Shown: in pieces, positions 18,986 to 27,990 of the stretch | Layout of the letters: every line of letters begins with the position of its first letter | Numbering within the stretch: the stretch's first letter is position 1 | From: Antarcticimicrobium luteum | GTDB taxonomy: Bacteria; Pseudomonadota; Alphaproteobacteria; Rhodobacterales; Rhodobacteraceae | Length of the DNA stretch: 64,000 nucleotides | Direction: 5' to 3' | Assembly (NCBI RefSeq): GCF_004358185.1 | Contig: NZ_SMUV01000074.1 | Coordinates: 1 to 64,000 of the forward strand | Program-made: the position numbers and the translations under genes | The notes under the pieces: model-generated | The model's input: only the letters and a program-made list of their open reading frames with translations | Told to the model about the DNA's origin: nothing | Database searches by the model: none

Positions 18986-19573
18986 ATGCGACAGGCCCGC
19001 ATCTCCCGCAAGACGGCGGAAACCGACATCACGGTCGAGCTGACCCTCGACGGCACCGGCCGCTATGACAACCAGACCGGCGTGGGGTTCTTCGACCACA
19101 TGCTGGACCAGCTGGCCCGCCATTCGCTGATCGACATGACCGTGCGCGCGCAGGGCGATTACCACATCGACGACCACCACACGGTCGAGGATGTCGGCAT
19201 CGCGCTGGGTCAGGCGCTGGCGCAGGCGCTCGGCGACAAGACTGGCATCCGGCGCTATGGCGAATGCCACCTGCCGATGGACGACGCCCAGGTGCGCTGC
19301 GCGCTGGATCTGTCGGGGCGCCCCTATCTGGTGTGGAACGTCGCGCTGCCAACGCCCAAGATCGGCAGCTTCGACACCGAACTGGTGCGCGAGTTCTTCC
19401 AGGCGCTCAGCACCCATGGCGGCATCACGCTGCACGTGGACCAGCTGCACGGCTTCAACAGCCACCACATCGCCGAGGCGGCGTTCAAGGCTGTGGCCCG
19501 CGCCCTGCGCATGGCGGTGGAGACCGACCCGCGCAAATCCGACGCGATCCCCTCGACCAAGGGCGCGCTGTAA
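18986..19573 (+). CDS. hisB: Imidazoleglycerol-phosphate dehydratase
   Basis: Removes water from imidazoleglycerol phosphate in histidine synthesis, using bound manganese. The 195-residue monofunctional form is complete. The two symmetric metal motifs [10 protein letters not shown] (about 58-67) and [11 protein letters not shown] (about 156-166) and the glycine-rich FFDHML are present. ATG 18986 is preceded by CAGGAG; the longer upstream frame overlaps the divergent gene and is rejected. Confidence 0.98.
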   Translation: MRQARISRKTAETDITVELTLDGTGRYDNQTGVGFFDHMLDQLARHSLIDMTVRAQGDYHIDDHHTVEDVGIALGQALAQALGDKTGIRRYGECHLPMDDAQVRCALDLSGRPYLVWNVALPTPKIGSFDTELVREFFQALSTHGGITLHVDQLHGFNSHHIAEAAFKAVARALRMAVETDPRKSDAIPSTKGAL

Positions 19574-19635
19574 GGCGCGTCCCACCGGAGGGCCCCGCCC
19601 CTCCCTCGCTCCGCACAGACCAGATGGAGACCCCC

Positions 19636-20274
19636 ATGCTGACCGCCATCATCGACTATGAAAGCGGCAATCTGCATTCCGCCGAAAAGGCCTTCCAGCG
19701 CATGGCGCGCGAGGTCGGCGGCGGCACCGTCGTGGTCACCGCCGACGCCGATGTGGTGGCCCGCGCCGACCGCGTGGTGCTGCCCGGTGACGGCGCCTTT
19801 CCGGCCTGCTCCGCTGCCCTGCGCGGCCATTCGGGCCTGTTCGACGCGCTGGTCGAGGCGGTGGAGACCCGCGGTCGCCCCTTCCTGGGCATCTGCGTCG
19901 GCATGCAGCTGATGGCCACCTGGGGGCGCGAATACGAGGACACCGAGGGCCTCGACTGGATCGGCGGCGAAGTGGTCAGGATCACCCCCTTCGACCCCGC
20001 CCTCAAGGTGCCGCATATGGGCTGGAACGATCTGGTGATCGACCATCCCCACCCGGTTCTGGACGGCATCGAAACCGGCGATCACGCCTATTTCGTCCAC
20101 TCCTACCAGATGCGCGTCACCAACCCGGACGAGCGGCTGGCGCATGTGGACTATGGCGGCGAGGTCACCGCCATCATCGGCCGCGGCACCATGCTGGGCA
20201 CCCAGTTCCACCCGGAGAAAAGCCAGCAGACCGGCCTCCGGCTGATCGGCAACTTCCTGCGCTGGCGGCCCTGA
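19636..20274 (+). CDS. hisH: Imidazole glycerol phosphate synthase, glutaminase subunit
   Basis: A 212-residue class I glutamine amidotransferase that supplies ammonia to HisF. The nucleophile Cys is in LGICVGMQL (Cys 87), and the His and Glu are in FHPEKSQ near residue 198. GDGAF and HSY are family motifs. The start is 62 bases after hisB on the same strand. The partner hisF is 3.5 kb further on. Confidence 0.98.
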   Translation: MLTAIIDYESGNLHSAEKAFQRMAREVGGGTVVVTADADVVARADRVVLPGDGAFPACSAALRGHSGLFDALVEAVETRGRPFLGICVGMQLMATWGREYEDTEGLDWIGGEVVRITPFDPALKVPHMGWNDLVIDHPHPVLDGIETGDHAYFVHSYQMRVTNPDERLAHVDYGGEVTAIIGRGTMLGTQFHPEKSQQTGLRLIGNFLRWRP

Positions 20275-20303
20275 GCCGTCCCCGGAGCCGCCCGGCGATC
20301 CCC

Positions 20304-20717
20304 TCAGTTCACCCGCGCCCAGACCTGCGACTGGCACACCGGCCCCAGGCACCCCCTGACCGTCATCCGGTTGCCCCTCACCTTCATGGTGCCAGTGTAG
20401 CTGCGGTTATGGGCGGGCACAAAGGCGCGCCCGGTCCACACCCCGGCCCCGGCCGGCGTCATGTCCCAGAACACCCGCACGCCCAGGTTCGGCGTCTGCA
20501 CCGGGCGGCCCTGGCTGTCATAGGTCCGCGCGATCACGCCGCAGGCCGCCGCCCCGCAGGGCTGCGCCTCGATATGGGCGACGATGCCGTTGGCGTCCGG
20601 CGGCGTCAGCCAGGTGCCCAGCGGCGTATCCGCCGCCACCGCCATGGGGATCAGCCCGGCGCAGATCGCGGCGGCCAGAGTCCGTTTGATATGTCGAATT
20701 GTCTTTTTCACCAACAT
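20304..20717 (-). CDS. DUF2147 secreted protein
   Basis: A 137-residue exported protein. A basic N-terminus and hydrophobic core give a signal peptide (to about residue 28, ending VAA), then the DUF2147 domain: GTWLTPPDANGIVAH, four cysteines (PCGAAACGVIAR and GCLGPVCQSQVW) and a final WARVN. The cysteines may form two disulphides in the periplasm. ATG 20717 has GGAG just upstream. It resembles the neighbouring gene at 20861 and faces hisH. Function unknown. Confidence 0.85.
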   Translation of the reverse strand: MLVKKTIRHIKRTLAAAICAGLIPMAVAADTPLGTWLTPPDANGIVAHIEAQPCGAAACGVIARTYDSQGRPVQTPNLGVRVFWDMTPAGAGVWTGRAFVPAHNRSYTGTMKVRGNRMTVRGCLGPVCQSQVWARVN

Positions 20718-20860
20718 CACTCCATTCAGCGATACTGGCATTTGCTGCCGTCTGTCCCGGCCCGGCAGAACAAAGCCGGACACAGATTACACGCGCCAGG
20801 CCCGGGTGCGCAATGGAATTTCGCAGCCGCCCCGCTGCCCGGCGCGATGGCGCCGACGGC

Positions 20861-21250
20861 TCAGTTCACCCGGCTCCAGGTCTGTTTCGAACAGATCAGC
20901 CCGCCGGCCACACAGCCGCGCAGCGCCACCGTGTTGCCGTCCAGATCCATCTTGCCGATATAGATCTTGTCGTTCGACGGCCGCCAGACCTTGCCCGCAT
21001 AGCTTCCGTCGCCCTTGGGGACCATGTCGATCACCAATGTCTTGCCCTGATTCTCGGACCGATACTCGCCCGACCCGTTGAAGCTCCGCGCGATCACCCC
21101 GCACAGCGCCGCGCCGCAGGGCGCAATATCGATATGCGCGTAAGATCCGTCGTCGACCTCGGTCTTCCAGGTGCCTTCCAGCGGATCGGCCGCCCAGGCC
21201 GCCCCGGCCACCCCAAGGCTCATCGCCGCGGCAAGCAAAACATGTTTCAT
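20861..21250 (-). CDS. DUF2147 secreted protein, paralogue
   Basis: A 129-residue paralogue of the previous gene, in the same orientation. The signal peptide ends at about residue 20 (AWA), and the DUF2147 core has PCGAALCGVIAR, an iDMVPKG-type segment and a final SRVN. It keeps the same four cysteines. ATG 21250 follows an AGGA-like site (GGGAGGATT). The pair probably arose by duplication; both sit antiparallel inside the his gene series. Confidence 0.87.
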   Translation of the reverse strand: MKHVLLAAAMSLGVAGAAWAADPLEGTWKTEVDDGSYAHIDIAPCGAALCGVIARSFNGSGEYRSENQGKTLVIDMVPKGDGSYAGKVWRPSNDKIYIGKMDLDGNTVALRGCVAGGLICSKQTWSRVN

Positions 21251-21386
21251 CGCTAATCCTCCCGTTTGCCACAGTCTGACCCGCCCGCCCCGAGTCGGGC
21301 AAGGCTGACCCAGGGTCGCGTTGCATTTCTCGCCGCCCCGGTGCAATAGGACGCGAAACGCCCGCAAGCACCGGAAAGGCCCGCCG

Positions 21387-22109
21387 ATGATCCTCTACCC
21401 CGCCATCGACCTCAAGGACGGACAGGCCGTGCGCCTTTTGCGCGGCGAGATGGACAAGGCCACCGTGTTCAACGACGATCCCGCCGCCCAGGCCCGCGCC
21501 TTTGTCGAGGCGGGCTGCGAATGGCTGCATCTCGTGGACCTCAACGGCGCCTTCGCGGGCGAGCCGGTCAATGCGGCTGCGGTCGAGGCGATCCTCGCCC
21601 AATGCGACGTGCCCGCCCAGCTCGGCGGCGGCATCCGCGACATGGCCACCATCGAGGCCTGGCTCGACAAGGGCCTCGCCCGCGTCATCCTCGGCACCGT
21701 CGCGGTTGAGAACCCCGATCTGGTGCGCGAGGCCGCGCGCGCCTTCCCCGGTCAGGTCGCCGTCGGCATCGACGCAAGGGGCGGCATGGTCGCCACCAAG
21801 GGCTGGGCCGAGGAGACCAACGTGGACGCCACCGACCTCGCCCGCTCCTTCGAGGACGCCGGCGTGGCGGCGATCATCTATACCGACATCAACCGCGACG
21901 GCGCCATGCAGGGCCCGAACGTCGAGGCGACCGCGGCGCTCGCCCGCACTGTCTCGATCCCGGTGATCGCCTCGGGCGGCGTCAGTTCGATCGCCGACCT
22001 GATCGCCCTGCGCGATTGCGGCGCAGCACTCGACGGCGCGATCTCGGGCCGTGCGCTCTATGACGGCGCCATCGACCTGAAAGAGGCGCTGAAGGTTCTG
22101 AAAGGCTGA
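21387..22109 (+). CDS. hisA: ProFAR isomerase
   Basis: A 240-residue TIM-barrel enzyme that opens the ribose ring of ProFAR in histidine synthesis. The catalytic aspartates lie in AIDLKDG (near residue 8) and in [10 protein letters not shown] (near residue 169); LGGGIR and ASGGV are the phosphate-binding loops. ATG 21387 has a GGAAAGG site. It lies between the DUF2147 pair and a small gene, so the his genes here form several transcripts or one interrupted one. Confidence 0.97.
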   Translation: MILYPAIDLKDGQAVRLLRGEMDKATVFNDDPAAQARAFVEAGCEWLHLVDLNGAFAGEPVNAAAVEAILAQCDVPAQLGGGIRDMATIEAWLDKGLARVILGTVAVENPDLVREAARAFPGQVAVGIDARGGMVATKGWAEETNVDATDLARSFEDAGVAAIIYTDINRDGAMQGPNVEATAALARTVSIPVIASGGVSSIADLIALRDCGAALDGAISGRALYDGAIDLKEALKVLKG

Positions 22110-22117
22110 GGCGCGCC

Positions 22118-22408
22118 TTGCTCCGCACGCTGTCACGGATCTTCGCCGCCGCCACGGTCGCGCCGCTGCTGATCTGGATCGGTGCCGTCGTCGCGACGCT
22201 TGTGCTCTCAGGCCCGATCGGCTGCCGGATCGACGAAGGCAGCAGCCACCCCTGCATGATCGCCGGGCAGGACTGGGGCGAAACCGCCTATAGCCTCGGC
22301 ATGATCGCCGCCTGGGGGCTGTTTTTCCTTGGCCCGCTGTCTTTCGGCATCGGCCTGCTCTGGGGGCTGACAGCGCTGCTGCACAGGCTGCTGCGGCGGC
22401 GCGGCTAA
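22118..22408 (+). CDS. Small two-helix membrane protein
   Basis: A 96-residue protein with hydrophobic segments at about 8-29 and 53-80, and three cysteines in the loop between them (CRIDEGSSHPC). No family recognised. The start is TTG at 22118, eight bases after hisA; no ATG exists in the frame before the first membrane segment. It is likely to be co-transcribed with hisA. Confidence 0.6.
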   Translation: MLRTLSRIFAAATVAPLLIWIGAVVATLVLSGPIGCRIDEGSSHPCMIAGQDWGETAYSLGMIAAWGLFFLGPLSFGIGLLWGLTALLHRLLRRRG

Positions 22409-22455
22409 GCGCCTGCCGAAAAGCGAGGAGGGCCGCGCCAGCTCAGGCAGGCGCG

Positions 22456-22475
22456 GCCCGGCGCAAACGCCGGGC
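22456..22475. terminator. Perfect GC hairpin after the small membrane gene
   Basis: GCCCGGCG and CGCCGGGC flank CAAA, an 8-bp stem. It follows the gene ending at 22408, but no T-run is present on the + strand. Confidence 0.4.
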
Positions 22476-22506
22476 GAACCGCAAATCGACGCCCCGCCCC
22501 CCACAC

Positions 22507-22540
22507 AAAAAAACCTGGCCCCGCGAAACGCGGGGCCAGG
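22507..22540 (-). terminator. Rho-independent terminator for the EF-hand gene
   Basis: A perfect 12-bp stem (22514-22525 with 22529-22540) with a three-base loop, followed on the minus strand by seven Ts (22513-22507). It lies downstream of the EF-hand gene on that strand. One of the clearest terminators in the window. Confidence 0.93.
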
Positions 22541-22643
22541 CTGGGGCCCGGCCTGCCGATTCACTCGCAGACAGACCGGGTGCGGGACCGGCGCATGGGG
22601 GACATCGCCGGTCGACAGGGAGGATGGGGCAGAAGGGTCCGGG

Positions 22644-22889
22644 TCAGCCCTTCGGCAGCAGCCCCGCCGCCTGCGCGGCCTCCACTTCGGTCATGTCGGC
22701 CTCGCCATCGGCATTCACGTCGATCTGGGCAAAAGCCTCTGCGCTCAGGTCCGGAACAGCCGTCTGCAACTCTTCCAGCGAATAGGTGCCATTGCCGTCA
22801 ACATCCTGCTCGGCGGTCAGCGCCTGGGCGGCCAGCGGGCTGGCGATCAGCGCGGCAAGGGCGACCGATTTCAGGGCAAACGTCTTCAT
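22644..22889 (-). CDS. Secreted EF-hand calcium-binding protein
   Basis: An 81-residue exported protein: a signal peptide (to about residue 23) and two EF-hand loops, DVDGNGTYSLEE (about 29-40) and DVNADGEADMTE (about 57-68). Both keep the Asp residues and the final Glu expected of calcium ligands. It may act as a small periplasmic calcium binder. GGAGAG precedes the ATG. Terminated by the strong hairpin at 22507. Confidence 0.9.
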   Translation of the reverse strand: MKTFALKSVALAALIASPLAAQALTAEQDVDGNGTYSLEELQTAVPDLSAEAFAQIDVNADGEADMTEVEAAQAAGLLPKG

Positions 22890-23249
22890 GACAACTCTCC
22901 TTCATATAAGTTTTGTCAGTGGCTCCCGGACCATCCGGCGAACCGTGAGAGGAAGCTAGGCGCGCTTTTCCGGCTCTGCGAGGGGTCTCGGTTTGCCCAC
23001 AGATTTCCGGCAAGACCTTGCCTTTTCTGCAAAAATTCCACGCGCCCTTCCGCCGATCCCGCGTTGTGATCCTTTCTCCGCCGACCCGCTCCCCCGCTTC
23101 GCGCAGGTTCCGGCCCATGCCCCGCCGTCGCGCTCGGGAGCCGTTGACCATCGCCCCGAAACCTGCCGCCTGAGGCGATCTGCCCACTGGCCCAAACACG
23201 CATGTCGTGTTTTCCTGCACCTCGTATTATGTAGCCAGTGAGATAGCCG
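22890..23249. other. Gene-free 360-bp spacer
   Basis: No gene is convincing here. It is the divergent region between the EF-hand gene and the DUF2867 gene. It holds GGCAAG-AC-CTTGCC followed by TTTTC (about 23012-23029) and AAACACG-CATGT-CGTGTTT (23194-23212), two small hairpins. A TATTATG near 23226 could be a -10 element for the + strand gene. Confidence 0.5.
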
Positions 23250-23687
23250 ATGACCGCCACCACCCTGCCCCGCCACGCCCGCATCTGGGCCCGCGTGCAA
23301 CCGGGCGATTTCCTCGACGATTACGCCATCGCCACCCCCCTCACCCCGCGCGAGGCGCTGGATCTGGCCCTGCGCTCGCCCGCCTGGGCCCAGGCGCTCC
23401 TGCGCCTGCGCGACGCGGTGGTGCGCCCCTTCGGCCTCAAAACCGCCGCGGATGACGCCCGGACAGGCTTCCCGGTGGAATATGAAAGCGACGAGGAACT
23501 CATCGTCGGCATGGACGACTGCCACCTCGATTTCCGCATCACCGTGCTGAAATCCGGCGGCACCGTGCATATCGCCACCTGGGTGCACCGCAACAACGCG
23601 CTGGGGTGGGCCTACCTCGCGCTGATCACCCCGTTCCACCGGCTGATCCTGCGCAGCGCGCTGCGCCGCATCGCCGCCGCCCGATAG
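23250..23687 (+). CDS. DUF2867 family protein
   Basis: A 145-residue protein of the DUF2867 family, a fold related to START/SRPBCC-like domains. It shows DFRITVLKSGGTVHIATWVHRNN and LGWAYLALITPFHRLILR as the conserved C-terminal half. No signal peptide. Its function is unknown. It is followed after 75 bases by hisF on the same strand. Confidence 0.85.
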   Translation: MTATTLPRHARIWARVQPGDFLDDYAIATPLTPREALDLALRSPAWAQALLRLRDAVVRPFGLKTAADDARTGFPVEYESDEELIVGMDDCHLDFRITVLKSGGTVHIATWVHRNNALGWAYLALITPFHRLILRSALRRIAAAR

Positions 23688-23762
23688 GCGGCCGGTTCGC
23701 GCGGGCTGCCCCCTTCCCCCTCTGCCCCCGCGACGTTATGTAGGCGGCAAAGGAGCGGCCCC

Positions 23763-24566
23763 ATGCTGAAAACCCGCATCATCCCCTGCCTCGACGTCGC
23801 CGACGGCCGTGTGGTCAAGGGCGTCAACTTCGTCGATCTGGTCGATGCCGGCGATCCGGTCGAGGCCGCCAAGGCCTATGACGCCGCCGGCGCGGACGAG
23901 CTGTGCTTTCTCGACATCCACGCCACCCACGAAAACCGTGGCACCATGTACGATCTCGTCCAGCGCACCGCCGAGCAATGCTATATCCCGCTGACCGTCG
24001 GCGGCGGCGTCCGCACCCGCGAGGATGTGCGCGCGCTGCTGCTCGCTGGCGCCGACAAGGTCAGCTTCAACTCCGCCGCCGTCGCCAACCCCGACGTGGT
24101 GGCCGAGGCCGCCGACCACTTCGGCTCGCAGTGTATCGTCTGCGCCATCGACGCCAAGACCATCGAGACCGACGACAATGGCGTCGGCACCCGCTGGGGC
24201 ATCTTCACCCATGGCGGACGCAAAGCCGCGCTCGACGCCGACGGCAACCCGATCGACGCGGTGGAATTCGCGCGCACCGTGGTGGCCAAGGGCGCCGGGG
24301 AAATCCTGCTCACCTCGATGGACCGCGACGGCACGCGGGCGGGCTTCAACCTCCCCCTCACCCGCGCCATCGCTGACGCGGTCGACGTGCCGGTGATCGC
24401 CTCCGGCGGCGTCGGCACGCTCCAGCACCTCGTCGAGGGCGTCACCGAGGGCCACGCCAGCGCCGTCCTCGCCGCCTCGATCTTCCACTTCGGGGATTTC
24501 ACCATCCGCGAGGCCAAGGAATACATGGCCGCCGCCGGCATCCCGATGCGGCTGGAGTACGCCTGA
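23763..24566 (+). CDS. hisF: Imidazole glycerol phosphate synthase, cyclase subunit
   Basis: A 267-residue TIM barrel that joins ammonia from HisH to PRFAR, giving imidazoleglycerol phosphate and AICAR. The catalytic Asp residues are in [15 protein letters not shown] (near 11) and SMDRDGT (near 190). VGGGVRT and ASGGVGT bind phosphate. The reading frame ends in TGATG, so hisE begins on the last base of the stop codon and translation is coupled. Confidence 0.98.
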   Translation: MLKTRIIPCLDVADGRVVKGVNFVDLVDAGDPVEAAKAYDAAGADELCFLDIHATHENRGTMYDLVQRTAEQCYIPLTVGGGVRTREDVRALLLAGADKVSFNSAAVANPDVVAEAADHFGSQCIVCAIDAKTIETDDNGVGTRWGIFTHGGRKAALDADGNPIDAVEFARTVVAKGAGEILLTSMDRDGTRAGFNLPLTRAIADAVDVPVIASGGVGTLQHLVEGVTEGHASAVLAASIFHFGDFTIREAKEYMAAAGIPMRLEYA

Positions 24567-24880
24567 TGCATATCCTCGACCAGCTCGCCCAGACCATCGC
24601 CGAGCGCGCGGCAGCCGATCCGGACAGCAGCTGGACCGCCAAGCTGCTGGCCAAGGGCCCCGAGAAATGCGCCGAGAAATTCGGCGAGGAGGCGGTCGAG
24701 GCGATCATCGAGGCGGTGAAAGGCGACCGCGACCGCCTCACCTCCGAGGCCGCCGATGCGCTCTATCACCTGCTGGTGATGCTGCAATCGCGCGACGTGC
24801 CTCTGTCGAACGTGCTCGACGAGCTGGCCCGCCGCCAGGGCATCAGCGGCCTCGACGAAAAAGCCGCCCGCAAACCCTGA
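24566..24880 (+). CDS. hisE: Phosphoribosyl-ATP pyrophosphatase
   Basis: A 104-residue HisE that hydrolyses phosphoribosyl-ATP to phosphoribosyl-AMP, the second step of histidine synthesis. The MazG-like helices with EKCAEKFGEEAVEAIIEA (about 33-50) and SEAADALYHLLVML carry the acidic metal site. It is a stand-alone protein, not fused to HisI. Confidence 0.97.
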   Translation: MHILDQLAQTIAERAAADPDSSWTAKLLAKGPEKCAEKFGEEAVEAIIEAVKGDRDRLTSEAADALYHLLVMLQSRDVPLSNVLDELARRQGISGLDEKAARKP

Positions 24881-24991
24881 GCCGGCCTCCGGCGCGCCGA
24901 ATTCCGGCCGCCCGCCGATCTGCGCCCCGGCAGCGCTTGACGCGCCGTCACCGCCCCGGATACCCAAGCGCGGAGGAATGGGGGAGAGCAG

Positions 24992-26191
24992 ATGGCAAAC
25001 CATGACACCGCGCGGCGCGCGCCGTACCTGCCGGTCATCGAGACGGTCAACGCCTTCGTCGCCTTTCTCTTCGCCGCCTCGGCCCCGGTCGCCATCATCC
25101 TCGGCTCCGGGTTGCGCGGCGGGCTCAGCGATGCCGATCTCGCCTCATGGATCTTTGCCGCCTTTGCCCTGAACGGCGCGCTCAGTATCGGCATGTCCTA
25201 CGCCTACCGCCAGCCGCTGGCGTTTTTCTGGACCATCCCGGGCACCGTTCTGGTCGGCTCGGCGCTGCAATCGCTCAGCTTCGCCGAGGTGATCGGCGCC
25301 TATCTTCTCACCGCGCTGCTGCTGCTGGTGCTCGGCCTCACCGGCTGGGTGCGGCTGGCGATGGAGCGGTTGCCGATGCCGATCGTCATGGGCATGGTCG
25401 CCGGCGTCTTTGTCCAGTTCGGGCTGGACTGGATCCGTGCGTTCGAGACCGACTTCACCCTTGTCGCGGCGATGAGCGCGGCCTTTTTCGCCCTCACCGC
25501 CCTGCCCCGCGCACAGAAGTTCCTGCCGCCGATGATCGTCGCCCTTGCCGTTGGCCTCGCCGTGCTCGCGCTTCAGGACAACGGCGCGGCAGCCGCCCCG
25601 CATCCCGGCCCGATTCTGGCGCATCCGGCCCTCTACTGGCCCGAGTTCTCGCTCGCCGCCGCGCTGGAACTGGTGGTGCCGCTGACCATTACCGTGGTCG
25701 CGGCGCAGAACGCACAGGGCATCGTCATCCTGCGCGCTGCCGGGCACACCCCGCCGGTCAACGCCATCACCACCGCCTGCGGCGGCGCCTCGGCCCTGAC
25801 CGCGATGTTCGGCAGCGTCTCCACCTGCCTCACCGGCCCCTCCAACGCGATTCTGGTCTCCGGCGGCGAACAGGACCGCCACTGGATCGCCGCCGTGCTG
25901 CTGGGCCTCTTCGCCATCCTGTTCGGCATCTTCGCGCCGCTGGTCACCTCGCTGCTGCTTGCCACGCCGGCGGCCTTTCTCAGCACGCTGGCGGGGCTGG
26001 CGCTGCTGCGCACGTTGCAGGCGGCGTTCCAGACCTCCTTCGGCGCCAATTTCCCGTTGGGGGCACTGGTGGCCTTTCTCGTCACCCTGGCCGGGCTGCC
26101 GGTGTTCAACATCGGCGCGCCGTTCTGGGGGCTGGTCTTCGGCGTTCTGGCCAGCCTGCTGCTGGAGCGCGCGGCGTTTTCCAGACCCTGA
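24992..26191 (+). CDS. benE: BenE-family benzoate/H+ symporter-like transporter
   Basis: A 399-residue inner-membrane transporter with about 11-12 hydrophobic segments and the BenE pattern: PVAIILGSG near the start, MPMPIVMGMVAGVF (about 125-138) and TACGGASALTAMFGSV (about 264-280). BenE proteins import benzoate with protons in some bacteria, but here no aromatic-degradation gene is near, so the substrate is open. ATG 24992 has a GGAGGAATGGGGGAGAG leader. The downstream amine oxidase-like gene is 64 bases away on the same strand. Confidence 0.85.
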   Translation: MANHDTARRAPYLPVIETVNAFVAFLFAASAPVAIILGSGLRGGLSDADLASWIFAAFALNGALSIGMSYAYRQPLAFFWTIPGTVLVGSALQSLSFAEVIGAYLLTALLLLVLGLTGWVRLAMERLPMPIVMGMVAGVFVQFGLDWIRAFETDFTLVAAMSAAFFALTALPRAQKFLPPMIVALAVGLAVLALQDNGAAAAPHPGPILAHPALYWPEFSLAAALELVVPLTITVVAAQNAQGIVILRAAGHTPPVNAITTACGGASALTAMFGSVSTCLTGPSNAILVSGGEQDRHWIAAVLLGLFAILFGIFAPLVTSLLLATPAAFLSTLAGLALLRTLQAAFQTSFGANFPLGALVAFLVTLAGLPVFNIGAPFWGLVFGVLASLLLERAAFSRP

Positions 26192-26255
26192 GCGCAGCGA
26201 ATTGACACGCCGGACGCCCGGCTCCAAACATCCCGCAGGCAGCAGCGAGGACACC

Positions 26256-27503
26256 ATGCAGGATTTCGACATCGCCGTGATCGGCGCGGGGATCTTGGGA
26301 ACCAGCGCCGCGCTCTGGGCGCAGATGCGCGGGCACCGGGTGCTGCTGGCCGATCCCAACCCGCCCGGCTCCGGCACCAGCTCCGGCAATGCCTGCACGC
26401 TGGCCACATATGCCTGCCTGCCGGTCAACGACCCCTCGGTGCTGACCGGCCTGCCAAAGCTGATGTTCGGACCGGAAAGCCCGCTGGCGGTTTCCTACGT
26501 CCACGCCCTGCGCAACCCGCGCTGGATGCTGTCGTTCCTGGCCAATTGCCGCGCCGCGCGCGCGAGAGAGATCGCCGGTCACCTCGCGGGCCTGCTGGCC
26601 CATGCCGACGCCGGGCTGAACCCGCTGATCGCCGAGGCCGGGGCCGAGGATCTGGTGGTTTCGCGCGGCCAGCTCTCGATCTGGTCGACCGAGGCCGGCG
26701 CCGAGGGGGCAGAGGCCGGTCTGGCCCTGCGCCGGGACTTCGGCGTGCCCTTCACCGAACTGTCGGCCGAAGAGGCCCGTGCGATGGAACCGGGGCTGAC
26801 CCTGCCGATCGCCCGGGCGGTGCATTTCACCGGCGCCCGCCACATCCGCGACCCCGAGGAACTGGTGCGCCGCCTGCACGCCCGCTTCATCGCACTGGGG
26901 GGCCAATGGCGGCAGCAGGCCGCGACCGAGGTCCGCGCCGATGACACCGGCGTCACCCTGCGGCTCGGCGATGATACCGTGACCGCCGGGCGCGCCGTGC
27001 TTGCCGCCGGGGCCTTCTCCAGACGGGTCCGGCGCGCCGGCGCCGAGGGCCTGCCGCTGGGAACCGAGCGGGGCTATCACCTGCTGTTCGCCGGCGAGGG
27101 GCATCGCCTCACCCGCCCGGTGGGCTGGGGCGAGGGCGGCTTTTACGCGGTGCCGATGGCGCGCGGCCTGCGGCTGGCCGGCACGGTGGAGATCGCCGCG
27201 CTCGACGCCCCTGAAAATGCCGGGCGGCTGGCCTATATCGGCCGCAAGGGGGCCGAGATGTTGGGGCCGCTGCCCGCGCCCGACAGCCACTGGCTGGGCT
27301 ACCGCCCAACCATGCCCGACGCGCTGCCGGTGCTGGGCTACAGCCCGACCTCCGACCGCATCATCCACGCCTTCGGGCATCAGCACCTCGGCCTGACGCT
27401 CGGCGGCATCTCGGGGCGCATCGTCGCCGATCTCGCCGAGGGGCGGCAGCCCAACCTGGACATCGCCCCGTTCCGCCCCGGTCGCAGCTATGCGCCGCTG
27501 TGA
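26256..27503 (+). CDS. FAD-dependent oxidoreductase (DAO family)
   Basis: A 415-residue flavoprotein of the D-amino acid oxidase/dehydrogenase family. The FAD-binding VIGAGILGTSAALWAQMRG starts at residue 7. GYRPTMPDALPVLGY (about 347-361) and GHQHLGLTLGG near the C-terminus are typical of D-amino acid dehydrogenase (DadA)-like members. The ORF from 25959 overlaps benE and is rejected; ATG 26256 is preceded by AGCGAGGA. The substrate is likely an amino acid or amine but is not defined. Confidence 0.88.
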   Translation: MQDFDIAVIGAGILGTSAALWAQMRGHRVLLADPNPPGSGTSSGNACTLATYACLPVNDPSVLTGLPKLMFGPESPLAVSYVHALRNPRWMLSFLANCRAARAREIAGHLAGLLAHADAGLNPLIAEAGAEDLVVSRGQLSIWSTEAGAEGAEAGLALRRDFGVPFTELSAEEARAMEPGLTLPIARAVHFTGARHIRDPEELVRRLHARFIALGGQWRQQAATEVRADDTGVTLRLGDDTVTAGRAVLAAGAFSRRVRRAGAEGLPLGTERGYHLLFAGEGHRLTRPVGWGEGGFYAVPMARGLRLAGTVEIAALDAPENAGRLAYIGRKGAEMLGPLPAPDSHWLGYRPTMPDALPVLGYSPTSDRIIHAFGHQHLGLTLGGISGRIVADLAEGRQPNLDIAPFRPGRSYAPL

Positions 27504-27990
27504 AGGACAACTGACCTGAGAGTGAAGCCGGGCCGCGCCCGACCGCGGGTGGGCGCCCCTTCGCTGTGAAAGCGTCCCTTTATCGCAGCCAGAACATCAC
27601 GCCTCAGTTCTGCGCACGGCAGTTGCAGAAGCGCCCGCCCATAGGGGCGGTCGGGCGCTGCCCGGCGGCGCTACGCGCCTTGTTCCGGGCAAAGGAAGAT
27701 CTCGCCCCGGTGTTCTCCCCGACTCACCCCGCATTAACCGCCGTAACCGCCCCGTCCGTTGCGCAATGCCCCCAAGCCCCCGCTTCTGTACAAAACCGCC
27801 GCCGAATCCCCCAAACCGGCCCGCAGGCGCCCCGCCGCCGGCCCGCAAACTGTACAAAACGCCCCGCAAACTCCCCGAACCGAACCGGCCCCCGGCCCGG
27901 CCTGCGACCGCACCGCCACACAGCAGGAAAACCCGCAGGACAAATGCCGCCGCGTTAACCACCCCTGCGGCCCCGCCCGTTGCGCGGCTC
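27504..27990. other. 487-bp convergent spacer without a gene
   Basis: Neither strand shows a believable gene. The left part holds repeat copy C (27526-27691). The right part is C-rich on the + strand and has two copies of CTGTACAAAAC, at 27786-27796 and 27850-27860. The spacer lies between the ends of two convergent genes. Confidence 0.65.
27526..27691 (-). repeat. Intergenic repeat element, divergent copy C
   Basis: It keeps the order and several blocks of copies A and B: a CCGAC/GGTGGGCGC start, CTTTATC-N-CAGCCA in the middle, a CGGTC-N-GGCGCT block and CTTGTTCCG at the end. It is in the same orientation as copy B but much more diverged. It can also fold on itself (GCCCGACCG and CGGTCGGGC). 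Confidence 0.7.

Noticed and set aside
23012-23212. Small hairpins in the EF-hand/DUF2867 spacer as terminators
   Set aside because: Stems are only 5-7 bp and are placed upstream of both divergent genes, so a terminator role is not supported.
26200-26215. TTGACACG before the DAO gene as an FnrL box or strong -35
   Set aside because: The second half-site and a -10 at proper spacing are missing.
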